Source: Streptosporangiaceae bacterium (GTDB taxonomy: Bacteria; Actinomycetota; Actinomycetes; Streptosporangiales; Streptosporangiaceae). From it: 10,351 bases of DNA. The stretch lies in contig JASIJN010000231.1 in the NCBI GenBank assembly GCA_030050125.1, positions 1 to 10,351 on the forward strand, written 5' to 3'. Position 1 is the stretch's first letter; each line of letters starts with the position of its first letter. The position numbers were made by a program, and so were the translations under genes. Below the pieces are notes generated by a model, which had not been told where the DNA came from, ran no database searches, and saw only the letters and a program-made list of their open reading frames with translations. Of this stretch, positions 1-7,708 are shown in pieces.

Positions 1-648
1 GCCCACCAGGGTCGGGCCGATGCCGCCCGCCCGGCGGGCCCAGCCGTCGGCGCCGGCCCAGCCGCGTGCCGCCATGAGGTCGCGGAGGGTCTCGCCGACG
101 GTGGGCGGCGTCCCGACCGGGGTCGGCCACTCGAAGTGCTCCGCCACGTCGGGCCGCATCGCCACCAGGATGAACCGCGGGCGCAGCTGCGGCACCCCGA
201 ACTCGCTGGCGTTCAGCACCTGCCACTGGGTCCGGTAGCCGAGCTCGTGCAGGCGGGCCAGTACCTGCTCCCGGTACCGGGCGAACCGCGCGGTGGCCAG
301 GCCGCGCACGTTCTCCAGCATGACCGCGGCGGGCTCGGTCTCCTCGACCAGGCGCAGCGCCTGCGGGAACAGGTCACGCTCGTCATCCGCGCCGAGCTGC
401 CTGCCCGCGATCGAGAACGGAGGGCACGGCACACCGCCGGCCAGCAGGTCCACGCCACGGTGGTCGATGCCCTTGAAGTGGTGCACGTCCAGCTGCTGCA
501 CGTCCCAGTCCGGCCAGTTCAGCCGCAGCGTCGCGCAGGCGTCGGGATCGATCTCCACCGCCGCGACGTGCGCGAACCCCGCCTGCTCGAGGCCGAGCGA
601 CTGGCCGCCGGCGCCAGCGCAGATCTCCAGGCAGGTCAGCTCAGGCAC
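1..648 (-). CDS. DNA (cytosine-5-)-methyltransferase, N-terminal part (runs off the left edge)
   Basis: The reverse-strand frame is open for 216 codons from GTG at 648 to the edge. Conserved C5-methyltransferase motifs appear in order: motif I (CLEICAGAGGQSLGLEQAGF, residues 6-25) for AdoMet binding, an acidic residue after strand 2 (E32), motif IV PCPPFS (74-79) with catalytic Cys75, motif VI ENVRG (112-116) and motif VIII QLRPR (154-158). The family methylates cytosine C5 in a short DNA target. The target-recognition domain and motifs IX-X lie beyond the edge, so the target cannot be guessed. The GTG start is chosen because GAGAGGGG lies 8 nt upstream and motif I follows at once. An in-frame ATG at 708 would add 20 arginine/proline-rich residues with no good ribosome site. 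Motif IV has Pro where many members have Gln (PCQPFS), but the catalytic Cys is intact. It could be an orphan enzyme or part of a restriction-modification system; no nuclease is visible. Confidence 0.93.
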   Translation of the reverse strand, partial: MPELTCLEICAGAGGQSLGLEQAGFAHVAAVEIDPDACATLRLNWPDWDVQQLDVHHFKGIDHRGVDLLAGGVPCPPFSIAGRQLGADDERDLFPQALRLVEETEPAAVMLENVRGLATARFARYREQVLARLHELGYRTQWQVLNASEFGVPQLRPRFILVAMRPDVAEHFEWPTPVGTPPTVGETLRDLMAARGWAGADGWARRAGGIGPTLVG

Positions 649-728
649 GCCGGTTTCCCCTCTCGGATCATGGAGCGGGCGCCGCGGGCGGAGGCACCGA
701 ACATTCATTCGAGCCGCCATGATGCCAC

Positions 729-775
729 AACCGCGCCGTCCCCGCGAGGAGGCTCACCCGACCAGCGGCGCGGTT
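729..775 (-). terminator. Perfect 10-bp inverted repeat, probable terminator of the ABC importer operon
   Basis: AACCGCGCCG (729-738) and CGGCGCGGTT (766-775) are perfect reverse complements around a 27-nt loop, beginning 6 bp past the stop codon of the fused ATPase gene. The position fits a transcription terminator or 3' stabilising hairpin. There is no clear U-tract, which is common in GC-rich actinobacteria. The long loop makes it weaker than a textbook hairpin, and it could instead be an operator for the methyltransferase gene just downstream. Confidence 0.5.
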
Positions 776-781
776 CCCCGG

Positions 782-2851
782 TTACGAGGCGGCGGTGGTC
801 AGGGTGACCCCCTCCGGCTCGCGCAGCGGGAAATGGCAGGCCGCCAAGTGGCCGTTGGCCGCGAACGGCCGCAGCGGCGGCTCCTGCTGGGCGCAGAGCT
901 CCTGAGCCCGCGGGCACCGGGTGCGGAACCGGCATCCCGACGGCGGGTTGATGGCCGAGGGCAGCTCGCCCCTGACGCCCTCGGCCTCCCTCCTGCGCGC
1001 GACCGCCGGATCGGCCACCGGGACGGTGTCGATGAGGCCCCGCGTATAAGGGTGGACGGGCCGGAAGTAGACGTCGTCGGCAGGACCGGTCTCCACCAGC
1101 TTGCCCAGGTACATCACGCCGATGTTCTCGGACAGGTACCGCACCACCGACAGGTCGTGCGAGATGAACAGGTAGGTCAGGCCCAGATCCCGCTGCAGGT
1201 CGAGCATGAGGTTGAGGATCTGCGCCTGGATCGACACGTCGAGGGCCGAGACCGGCTCGTCGGCGACGACCAGCTTGGGCTGCAAGATCAGCGCCCGGGC
1301 CAGGCCGAGGCGCTGGCGCTGCCCGCCGGAGAACTCGTGCGGGTAGCGGTCGACGGCGGCACGAGGGAGCCCGACCTCGTCCAGGATCGCGGCGATCTTC
1401 TGGTGCTGGTCGGACCGCGAGCCCACACGCTGGATGGCCAGCGGCTCGCGCAGGATCGGGCCGACCCGCATCCGCGGGTCCATCGAGGCATAGGAGTCCT
1501 GGAACATCAGCTGCACCTTGGGCGAGCGGCGGCGCCGCTCCCGCTTGCTCAGCGCGGTCAGATCCTCGCCCTCCAGGACGATCGAGCCGGCGGTGGCCTT
1601 CTCCAGGCCGGCGATCAGCCGCCCGATCGTGGTCTTGCCGCAGCCGGACTCGCCGACCAGACCGAACGTGGCCCCGGGCCGGATCGCGAAGCTCACGTCG
1701 GCGACCGCGGACACCTCGCCCACCTTGCGCTGCAGCACCGCGCCCGCGGTGACCGAGAAGTTCTTGACCAGCCGGTCGATGCGCAGCAGCACATGACCGT
1801 CCTGCGCCCGGGCGTCCGCCCGGTCCTGGCGCTCGCGGACCGAGGCGGCCGCGTGCTGCGGGGTGACGTCGTCGTCCCCGGCCTTGCCCACCGGGAAGAA
1901 GCACCGGAACGCGTGGTCCCAGGTGTCGCCCTCGAGTTCCGGCTCGATCTGCCGGCAGGAGTCCTGGACGTACCGGCACCGGGCCGCGAACCGGCACCCG
2001 GGCGGCGGCGCGGTCAGGTCCGGCGGCATGCCCGGGATGGAGTACAGCCGCTCGGTCTGGTCGGCCGCCTTTTCCGGGAGTGCGCCGAACAGCGCCTCGG
2101 TATACGGGTGCCGCGGGTTGGCGAACAGCCGCGCCGTGCTGGTGGTCTCCACTACCTTGCCGGCGTACATCACCGCGGCCCGGTCCGCGCGGCCCGCGAT
2201 CACGCCCAGGTCGTGCGTGACCAGGATCACGGCCATGCCCAGCCGCTGGCGCAGGTCGTCGATCAGCTCCAGGATCTGCTTCTGGATCGTCACGTCCAGG
2301 GCGGTGGTCGGCTCGTCCGCGATCAGCAGCTTCGGCTCACAGGCCAGCGCCATGGCGATCATGACGCGCTGCCGCATGCCGCCGGAGAGCTGGTGCGGGT
2401 AGTTCGACACGCGCTCGGCCGGCCGGGGCATTCCGACCAGGCCCAGCACCTCGATGGCCCGGGCCCGCGCGGTCTTCGCGTCGGCGCCGCGGTGTAGCAG
2501 CACGGTCTCGGCGATCTGGTCGCCGATCGTCATCGTCGGGTTCAGCGACGTCATCGGGTCCTGGAAGATCATCCCGACCTCGTTGCCGCGCACGTGCCGC
2601 ATCCCGTCGTCGCTCAGCGACGAGATCTCGTGCCCGGACAGCGTGATCTTGCCTCCGACGATGTGCCCGCCAGGGGGCAGCAGCTGCATGATCGAGAGCG
2701 CGGTCATCGTCTTGCCGCAGCCGGACTCGCCCACGATCCCCAGGCATTCGCCTGCTTCCACGGTCAGGCTGACGCCCTCGAGCGCGTGCACGGTCGCGCT
2801 GCGCAACCTGATCTCGGTGCGCAGGTCTTCAATCGATAGCAGCGGTGCCAT
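782..2851 (-). CDS. Dipeptide/oligopeptide ABC importer, fused DppD-DppF type ATPase (two ATP-binding domains)
   Basis: This 689-residue protein has two complete nucleotide-binding domains, the cytoplasmic motor of a peptide-class importer. Domain 1 has Walker A GESGCGKT (41-48), signature LSGGMRQR (155-162), Walker B LLIADE (175-180) and switch His213. Domain 2 has Walker A GESGCGKT (400-407), signature FSGGQRQR (507-514), Walker B VVADE (528-532) and switch His565. Each domain is followed by the Cys-rich C-terminal region of OppD/DppD ATPases: C286, C292, C299, C317 and C640, C646, C653, C672. In enteric bacteria DppD and DppF are separate; the fused form is common in actinobacteria. All key residues are present in both halves, so both ATP sites should be competent. 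The ATG start at 2851 has an AGGA element a few bases upstream, 90 bp after the upstream permease gene. The substrate (peptide, nickel, sugar or other) cannot be read from the ATPase. Confidence 0.96.
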   Translation of the reverse strand: MAPLLSIEDLRTEIRLRSATVHALEGVSLTVEAGECLGIVGESGCGKTMTALSIMQLLPPGGHIVGGKITLSGHEISSLSDDGMRHVRGNEVGMIFQDPMTSLNPTMTIGDQIAETVLLHRGADAKTARARAIEVLGLVGMPRPAERVSNYPHQLSGGMRQRVMIAMALACEPKLLIADEPTTALDVTIQKQILELIDDLRQRLGMAVILVTHDLGVIAGRADRAAVMYAGKVVETTSTARLFANPRHPYTEALFGALPEKAADQTERLYSIPGMPPDLTAPPPGCRFAARCRYVQDSCRQIEPELEGDTWDHAFRCFFPVGKAGDDDVTPQHAAASVRERQDRADARAQDGHVLLRIDRLVKNFSVTAGAVLQRKVGEVSAVADVSFAIRPGATFGLVGESGCGKTTIGRLIAGLEKATAGSIVLEGEDLTALSKRERRRRSPKVQLMFQDSYASMDPRMRVGPILREPLAIQRVGSRSDQHQKIAAILDEVGLPRAAVDRYPHEFSGGQRQRLGLARALILQPKLVVADEPVSALDVSIQAQILNLMLDLQRDLGLTYLFISHDLSVVRYLSENIGVMYLGKLVETGPADDVYFRPVHPYTRGLIDTVPVADPAVARRREAEGVRGELPSAINPPSGCRFRTRCPRAQELCAQQEPPLRPFAANGHLAACHFPLREPEGVTLTTAAS

Positions 2852-2941
2852 GTGTCCTCGCGAGTTCCATGATCTATGTGAATCCCTCCGGTCCGGATGA
2901 CCGGCCGCGGGGCTGGGCGCCCGGCCGCCGGGATCGCCCGG

Positions 2942-3910
2942 TCAGCGGCGTTGCAGCCGGACCTCCACCGCGTCGCGCAGTCCCTCGCCGACGAAGATGG
3001 CCGCTGCGATCACGATCACGATGCAGAATCCGGCCGGGATGATCAGCCACCAGTAGCCGTCGTAGACGTACTGGACGCCGTCGGACAGCATCTGGCCCCA
3101 GTCGGTCTGCGGCGGGCGGATCCCCAGCCCCAGGTAGCTGAGCGCCACGATCAGAGCGATCGCGTCCGCCACCTGGAACGTCGCGTTCACCATGATCGTT
3201 CCGACCGCGTTGGGCGCGATATGCCGCAGCACCGCACGGGTCCCGCCGCCGCCCATCACCTTCATCGCCTGCACGTAGTCCCGGGTGCGCAGGCTCAGCG
3301 CCTCGCCGCGGACCAGGCGGGAGGTGGTCAGCCACGAGGTCAGCGCGATCACCAGGATCAGGACCGGCTTGCTCGGGGTGATCATCGACACCACCACGAG
3401 GGCGAGGAACAGGGTCGGGATGGACAGCATGGCGTCCACGAGGCGCATCATGAACGAGTCCACGAACCCGCCGACGTAGCCGGCCACCGCTCCCCAGAGC
3501 ACGCCCACGACCGTGGCCAGCAGCGCGGCCGCGATGCCGACCTCGAGCGACACCTGCCCGGCCACCATCAGCCGGCCGAGCACGTCGAACCCGCTGGCGT
3601 CGGTGCCGAGCGGGTGGGCCGCGCTGGGCGCAAGCTCCTCGTTCGCGAAGTTCACCGTCAGCTGGTTGGTGTGGTACACCAGCGGGCCCACGAAGCAGAA
3701 CAGCAGCATGAACCCGAAGATGCAGACCCCGGTGACCGCGAGCTTGTTCTCCAGGAACACCTCGAGCCCGCGGCGGAAGGTGCTGCGCGGCTTGCCCGAG
3801 GGCAGCATTCCGGCGGCGACTGCCGCTTCTTCCTGCGGTATGACCGTGGCCAGCCCGCCTGCCGTGACGTCGGCCGGGACCGGCTCGGGCGGAAGACTGT
3901 TCAGGCTCAT
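2942..3910 (-). CDS. Peptide-type ABC importer permease, DppC/OppC-like
   Basis: This is a 322-residue inner-membrane permease. It has a ~50-residue cytoplasmic N-terminus, a first transmembrane segment at about 56-78, and the OppC-type periplasmic stretch ending HPLGTDASGFDVLGR (99-113). The binding-protein-dependent permease core follows, with further hydrophobic segments at about 122-145, 160-178, 183-198, 237-262 and 288-308. The cytoplasmic EAA loop (from E203, ending in Gly near 220), which docks the ATPase, is present. With the DppB-like partner it would form the channel. Its ATG overlaps the upstream permease stop as ATGA (3907-3910), so translation is probably coupled; the GAGG ahead of it is too far away to be strong. 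Length and motifs are normal for the family, with no sign of decay. Substrate unknown. Confidence 0.95.
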   Translation of the reverse strand: MSLNSLPPEPVPADVTAGGLATVIPQEEAAVAAGMLPSGKPRSTFRRGLEVFLENKLAVTGVCIFGFMLLFCFVGPLVYHTNQLTVNFANEELAPSAAHPLGTDASGFDVLGRLMVAGQVSLEVGIAAALLATVVGVLWGAVAGYVGGFVDSFMMRLVDAMLSIPTLFLALVVVSMITPSKPVLILVIALTSWLTTSRLVRGEALSLRTRDYVQAMKVMGGGGTRAVLRHIAPNAVGTIMVNATFQVADAIALIVALSYLGLGIRPPQTDWGQMLSDGVQYVYDGYWWLIIPAGFCIVIVIAAAIFVGEGLRDAVEVRLQRR

Positions 3911-4866
3911 TGGCTCACATACCTCACACGCGGGTCGAGGACCGCATAGGCGATATCGGCCAGCAGCGACCCCAGCACCGTGGCCAGGGCGACCACCACC
4001 GTGATCCCCAGCAGTACCGGATAGTCCTGGTTCAGCGCCGACTGGTAGAACAGGTAGCCCATGCCCGGGTAGTTGAACACCGACTCGGTGATCAGCGCCC
4101 CGGCGAACAGCGCCGGCAGCAGCAGGCCCAGCAGCGTGGCGATCGGGATCAGCGAATTCCGCAGCACGTGCCGCAGCAGCACCCGCCGCTCACTGGCCCC
4201 CTTCGCCTTCGCCGTCCGCACGTAGTCCTCGGTCAGGTTGTCCAGAACGGACGACCGCATGTACCGGGAGAAGAGGGCGATCGTGATCAAGGTGAGCGAC
4301 ACGATCGGCAGGATCAGGGCGTTGAAGCTCGTGAACAGGACGCCCACGCTCTCGCCCTGCGGGCCCTCCGGCGGGAAGATCGGGAACTTGATCGCGAAGA
4401 CCAAGATCAGCAGGATGCCCAGGAGAAAGGCCGGCATGGCGTAGAAGATGGTGGAAAATCCGTTGAAGAAATGATCCACGATCTTGTTTCGCCGCACCGC
4501 CTGTATGACCCCGATGGGGACGGCGATCAGCAGCGCCAGGATGATGGAGATCCCGACCAGGAAGACGGTCTTCGGCAGGTGGTTACTGAGCAGCGAAGCC
4601 ACGCTCTGGTTCAGCTTCCACGAATACCCCAGGTTGAAATGCAGTAGATGGTCGAGCCACAGCCAGTACTGCGCGTACCAGGGCCGGTTGAACCCGTAAA
4701 CCCGGTCAAACTGCGCGATCGCCGCGGGGTTGCGGTACGCGCTCGGCCCCATGACCGCGATCGCCGGGTTACCCGGAATCAGGCGCAGCAGTGCGAACGT
4801 GATCATGGTCACCAGCAGCAGCACCACCAGCGCCTGCAGCACTCTGCGGATCATGAAGATGATCAA
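3907..4866 (-). CDS. Peptide-type ABC importer permease, DppB/OppB-like
   Basis: This is an inner-membrane permease of the DppB/OppB group. It opens with a first transmembrane helix beginning MIRRVLQALVVLLLV, followed by the typical 'LLRLIPGNPA' segment. It has a periplasmic region with aromatic residues, four to five further membrane spans, and an EAA loop within 'DYVRTAKAKGASERRVLLRH' before the last spans, ending VRYVSQ. The start is chosen as TTG at 4866 (319 aa) because GGAAGGGGG lies about 4 nt upstream. The ATG at 4854 is the alternative, though it lies about 16 nt from that ribosome site. An in-frame ATG at 4935 would add 23 non-hydrophobic residues read through the ribosome site and is unlikely. 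The gene overlaps the next permease by 4 bases. It is the first intact gene of the operon, 104 bp after the binding-protein remnant. Confidence 0.94.
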   Translation of the reverse strand: MIIFMIRRVLQALVVLLLVTMITFALLRLIPGNPAIAVMGPSAYRNPAAIAQFDRVYGFNRPWYAQYWLWLDHLLHFNLGYSWKLNQSVASLLSNHLPKTVFLVGISIILALLIAVPIGVIQAVRRNKIVDHFFNGFSTIFYAMPAFLLGILLILVFAIKFPIFPPEGPQGESVGVLFTSFNALILPIVSLTLITIALFSRYMRSSVLDNLTEDYVRTAKAKGASERRVLLRHVLRNSLIPIATLLGLLLPALFAGALITESVFNYPGMGYLFYQSALNQDYPVLLGITVVVALATVLGSLLADIAYAVLDPRVRYVSQ

Positions 4867-4970
4867 GATTCCCCCTTCCGGGTAGCCCTTGCAGGGGGGT
4901 GCCGGGCCGACCGTCCGGACACGCCCGCGGGGCATGGCAAGTAGCGGGACGCAGCGACCTGCCAGTAGTG

Positions 4971-5318
4971 CTACTTCACGAAATACCAGTTCTCGGGGCT
5001 GATGCTGAGGGTGGGGCTCAGCGGGTAGACCCCTTTGAGGTTGTTGGAAATCTCGTTCCGTTGGTGGTCCGCCTGTGGCTGCCAGATCATGGGGAGCTGC
5101 GCCGGCAGGAAGTTCCCCCGGGTATACATCGTCTGCATGTTATTGCTGACCAGCGTCTGGTTGATACGCGAGTCAGTGATCGAGTCACTGTACCCGCCCG
5201 AGTTGGCGGCCGTGCCACTCAGGAACAGCTCCTCACCGGCGGGGAGCCAGTCCGCCGCCAGCCAGCGCCTGCGAGGCCTCGGCGCGCATCGTCGTTGATG
5301 CTGGGGGGAGGGCCCCAT
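4971..5318 (-). pseudogene. Remnant of a peptide/solute-binding lipoprotein (SBP family 5), internally deleted
   Basis: From about 'DWLPAGEELF' to the stop (~93 residues), the translation matches the C-terminal end of family 5 extracytoplasmic binding proteins: a 'GGYSDSITDSRIN' segment, then 'LPMIWQPQAD', then 'LSPTLSISPENWYFVK'. Full-length members have roughly 500-600 residues with an N-terminal lipoprotein signal; here everything between the first ~20 residues and that tail is missing. The frame is open from ATG at 5318, which has a strong GAAGGAG 8 nt upstream. Its first residues are basic and end RRRWLAA, like the n-region of a signal peptide. I infer that the original ribosome site, start and signal n-region were joined to the C-terminus by an internal deletion. 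A collapse during assembly would look the same. The frame can also be read from ATG 5393, which lacks a ribosome site. The product cannot bind substrate. It heads the importer operon. Confidence 0.72.
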
Positions 5319-5326
5319 GCCCGCGG

Positions 5327-5333
5327 CTCCTTC
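5327..5333 (-). promoter_or_regulatory. Ribosome binding site deciding the start of the binding-protein remnant
   Basis: GAAGGAG on the minus strand lies 8 nt before the ATG at 5318, within a longer purine run (AGAGAAGGAG). It is one of the stronger ribosome sites in the window, and it is the main reason to think the original 5' end of the binding-protein gene survives next to its deleted body. Confidence 0.5.
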
Positions 5334-5568
5334 TCTCGGGACCTGGTACTTCACTCTGGCATGCGAAAACGCGGGGCGTTGGCGCTTCGGCATGCTGGAT
5401 AGGCTGTAGGCGCCCCTTTGATCACGGTACGACCGGGGTCATGCCCAGTCCATATGGGGCCGGGCCGCGAACCACTTCGCGACCGTACCGATACCTGCGC
5501 GTAACAATGTGACGCCTGATAGCGGGGCCAGGGCCACGGGCTGCAGCGCCGGGACGCCGGGATGCAAG

Positions 5569-5586
5569 GACGCGCCACGACGCGTC
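5569..5586 (-). terminator. Short perfect hairpin downstream of E1 beta, weak terminator candidate
   Basis: GACGCG (5569-5574) and CGCGTC (5581-5586) pair perfectly around a 6-nt loop, 47 bp after the E1 beta stop codon. No U-tract follows. Position is the main argument; a 6-bp GC stem can occur by chance in this base composition. Confidence 0.25.
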
Positions 5587-5633
5587 AGGGCGCCGGGACC
5601 GCGCCGGGGAAGGCGTCCGGGCGGCTCAGCGGA

Positions 5634-6713
5634 TCAGTAGGCGACCAGCGCGGACACCGCCGCGGTCACCGTCTCCACGGTAGGGATGACCTGCCGTTCC
5701 AGCACGTCGGCGAACGGCAGCGGCACGCACGCGGCGGCCACCCGGCGGACCGGCGCGTCCAGCAGCTCGAAGCCCTCGTCGGCCACGATCGAGGCGACGG
5801 TGCCGCCCCATCCGCCCTGGTAGGGGTTCTCCTCCACGATGACAAGCCGGGACGTCTTGCCGACCGACTCCAGGACCGCGGCCATGTCCAGCGGCACCAG
5901 GCAGCGCAGGTCGATCACCTCGACGGACACGCCGGCGGCGGCCAGCCGGCCGGCGGCGGCCAGCGCCAGCGGGACCGTGGCGGCCAGCGCCACCAGGGTG
6001 ACGTCGGTGCCCTCGCGGGCCACGGCCGCCCGCCCGAGCTCGACCACGTGCCCCTCGGGCGCGGCCGGGCCCTTGCTCGCGAACAACCCCTTGTGCTCGA
6101 AGAACACCACCGGGTCGTCGCTGCGGATCGCGGCGGCCATGAGCCCGATCACGTCGGCGGGCGTGGACGGCGCCACGACCTTCAGGCCGGGCACGGCCAG
6201 CGCCCAGTTCTCCACCGCCTGGGAATGCTGCGCGCCGAAGCCCAGGCCGCCGCCGTTCGCCGTGCGGACCACCAGCGGCACCGTGACCTGGCCGCCGGTC
6301 ATGTAGCGCATCTTCGGTATCTCGTTGGCCAGGTAGTCCCAGCAGCATGCGAAGAAGTCGGCGAACATGATCTCGGCCACCGGGCGCATCCCGGTCATGG
6401 CCGCGCCCATGGCCACGCCCAGGATGGCCTGCTCGGAGATGGGCGTGTCCCAGATCCGCTCCCGGCCGAACTCCTGGAAAAGCCCGGCCGTGGTCTTGAA
6501 CACGCCGCCCGCGGCCCCGATGTCCTCGCCCAGGCAGACCACCGACGGGTCGCGCCGCAGTTCCCGCGCCAGGCCCTCGGCGACCGCTTCCCGGTAGGTG
6601 ATCACGTCCGCCGCGGCCGGCCCGCCCCCTGCGCCCGGCCCGCCCGTCGCGCCCGGGTCCGCCGCCATCAGGTCCGCCGCGCTCACGTCCGCCGGGTTGG
6701 TCAGGTCCGCCAT
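5634..6713 (-). CDS. 2-oxoacid dehydrogenase E1 component, beta subunit (AcoB/PdhB/BkdB-like)
   Basis: This 359-residue protein is the beta subunit of the thiamine-diphosphate E1 heterotetramer that decarboxylates a 2-oxoacid, or cleaves acetoin, and passes the acyl group to lipoyl-E2. Family blocks in order: YREAVAEGLARELRRDPSV (40-58), LGEDIGAAGGVFKTT (61-75) with the conserved Glu63, the PISE block (91-94), RPVAEIMFADF (110-120), KMRYMTGGQ (134-142), AQHSQ (161-165) with conserved His163, and the C-terminal transketolase-like domain (VEVIDLRCLVPLD, 264-276). The E1 beta fold starts near residue 37; the leader is Gly/Pro/Ala-rich and longer than usual. The ATG at 6713 is preferred because GGAGG lies 7 nt upstream. 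It overlaps the alpha gene by 13 bp, indicating coupled synthesis. The substrate is uncertain: the 'MTGGQ' and 'GEDIGAAGGVF' blocks resemble acetoin- and pyruvate-type enzymes equally. No E2 or E3 gene is present. Confidence 0.95.
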   Translation of the reverse strand: MADLTNPADVSAADLMAADPGATGGPGAGGGPAAADVITYREAVAEGLARELRRDPSVVCLGEDIGAAGGVFKTTAGLFQEFGRERIWDTPISEQAILGVAMGAAMTGMRPVAEIMFADFFACCWDYLANEIPKMRYMTGGQVTVPLVVRTANGGGLGFGAQHSQAVENWALAVPGLKVVAPSTPADVIGLMAAAIRSDDPVVFFEHKGLFASKGPAAPEGHVVELGRAAVAREGTDVTLVALAATVPLALAAAGRLAAAGVSVEVIDLRCLVPLDMAAVLESVGKTSRLVIVEENPYQGGWGGTVASIVADEGFELLDAPVRRVAAACVPLPFADVLERQVIPTVETVTAAVSALVAY

Positions 6714-7708
6714 GCCGAGCCTCCGTCCGCCCACACATCCGTCAGCGCCGCGCCCGGATCCGGGCCGGGAGCGGCCTTGGCCGCGGCCACCGCCTCCTCG
6801 ACGGCGCGAGCGACCCGCTCGTCCGCGGCGGCCACGAGCTCGGCGGGGACGCCGAGCTCCCCGAGCCGGGCCCGGGCGACGTCCAGCGGGTCCCGGCTCA
6901 GCCACTGCTTGACCTCTTCGTCCGGCCGGTAGCTGGCCGGGTCGGTGCGGCTGTGCCCGAAGTGGCGGTAGGTCTTCGCCTCGAGCACGGTCGGCCCGCC
7001 CCCGGCCCGGGCCCGCGCGGCCGCGCGCGCCACCACCTCCTTGACCACCACCACGTCGTTGCCGTCCAGCACCTCGGCGGGCAGCCCGTAGGCCGGGGCC
7101 CGGTCGGCGGCCGGGTTGCCGACCGCGGTCACCTCGCCGATCGGCGTGTACTCCATGTAGAGGTTGTTCTCGCAGATGAACAGGACCGGCAGCGACCACA
7201 CCGCGGAGAGGTTGAGGGCTTCGTGGAACGCCCCGATGTTGGTGGCGCCGTCGCCGAAGAACGCGACGGCGACCTGGCCGCTGCCGCGGAGCCGGGCCGA
7301 CCAGGCCGCTCCGGCGGCCAGCGGCAGGTGCGCGCCGACGATCGCGTAGGAGCCGAGCATCCCGGCCGAGGCCTTGGTGAGGTGCATCGAGCCGCCCTTG
7401 GCCCCGCACAGGCCGGTGCCCTTGCTCATCAGCTCGGCCAGGCATTCCTCGGCGGAGGCGCCCCGGGCCATCGCGTGGTGGTGCCCGCGGTAAGTGGCGA
7501 ACACGTAGTCGTCGGGCCGCAGCGCGGCACTGGCTCCGACGGCCACCGCCTCGTGCCCCGCGGCCAGGTGCGTCGTGCCCTTGACCAGGCCGGCCAGGAA
7601 CAGGTCGTGCGCGGCCTTCTCCGTCCGGCGGATCAGCGCCATCTCCTCGTACAGCGCGAGCAGTTCCTCGGCGCCGACCACTCCGGAGCCGGTGTCGGTG
7701 GCGGTCAC
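6701..7708 (-). CDS. 2-oxoacid dehydrogenase E1 component, alpha subunit (AcoA/PdhA-like)
   Basis: This 335-residue protein is the thiamine-diphosphate-binding alpha subunit of the E1 enzyme. Motifs: THLAAGHEA (46-54, family 'H-S/A-x-G-x-E-A'), the cofactor and loop region YRGHHHAM (73-80), GLCGAKGGSMH (99-109), IVGAHLPLAAGAA (123-135), the ThDP/Mg motif from GDG (152-154) to NN (181-182), and the C-terminal 'YRHFGHSRTDPASYR' phosphorylation-loop equivalent (247-261). All cofactor residues look intact. The pattern is closest by eye to the acetoin dehydrogenase and bacterial pyruvate dehydrogenase alpha subunits. It starts at GTG 7708, with GGAGG about 8 nt upstream, and overlaps the M24 gene stop as GTGA (7705-7708). 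It overlaps the beta gene by 13 bp. Together these genes read as one translationally coupled unit with the M24 protein. The E2/E3 partners must be encoded elsewhere. Confidence 0.95.
   Translation of the reverse strand: MTATDTGSGVVGAEELLALYEEMALIRRTEKAAHDLFLAGLVKGTTHLAAGHEAVAVGASAALRPDDYVFATYRGHHHAMARGASAEECLAELMSKGTGLCGAKGGSMHLTKASAGMLGSYAIVGAHLPLAAGAAWSARLRGSGQVAVAFFGDGATNIGAFHEALNLSAVWSLPVLFICENNLYMEYTPIGEVTAVGNPAADRAPAYGLPAEVLDGNDVVVVKEVVARAAARARAGGGPTVLEAKTYRHFGHSRTDPASYRPDEEVKQWLSRDPLDVARARLGELGVPAELVAAADERVARAVEEAVAAAKAAPGPDPGAALTDVWADGGSAWRT

Larger units (their letters stand above)
5319..5633. other. Gap between the E1 beta gene and the binding-protein remnant, no gene recognised
   Basis: These 315 bases lie between the end of the E1 operon and the start of the decayed binding-protein gene. 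The open frames across them give Arg/Ser/Pro-rich translations with no recognisable family. The end nearest the remnant contains its ribosome site, and the end nearest E1 beta has a 6-bp hairpin. An imperfect arrangement of GGTACG and CGTACC around 5418-5500 could be a regulatory palindrome. The stretch should contain the promoter of the importer operon, but I find no -35/-10 pair good enough to mark. Confidence 0.4.

Noticed and set aside
293..2497. A 734-codon open frame on the plus strand
   Set aside because: It lies opposite the methyltransferase and the fused ATPase gene, both with intact motifs. Its translation is His/Arg/Gly/Gln-rich with no family motif, a usual product of GC-rich codon bias on the antisense strand.
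2897..4647. Long plus-strand open frames opposite both permease genes
   Set aside because: The translations are His/Asp/Gln/Arg-rich and non-hydrophobic. The opposite strand encodes two clear permeases with the expected spans and EAA loops.
4867..4935. Longer DppB start at the ATG at 4935
   Set aside because: It would add 23 residues with no similarity to the family and would read through the GGAAGGGGG ribosome site of the TTG start.
5174..5190. Inverted repeat CAGTGA-TCGAG-TCACTG
   Set aside because: It lies inside the coding remnant of the binding protein (residues SDSITDS), is only 6 bp, and is more simply explained by repeated Ser/Asp codons.
5394..5560. Possible tRNA, attachment site or further gene remnant in the gap upstream of the binding-protein remnant
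   Set aside because: No cloverleaf, T-loop-like motif, direct repeats flanking an insert or recognisable protein fragment could be seen in any frame.
5562..6932. A 456-codon plus-strand open frame opposite E1 beta
   Set aside because: It is low-complexity Arg/His/Gly-rich and has no motif, while the other strand carries all E1 beta blocks.
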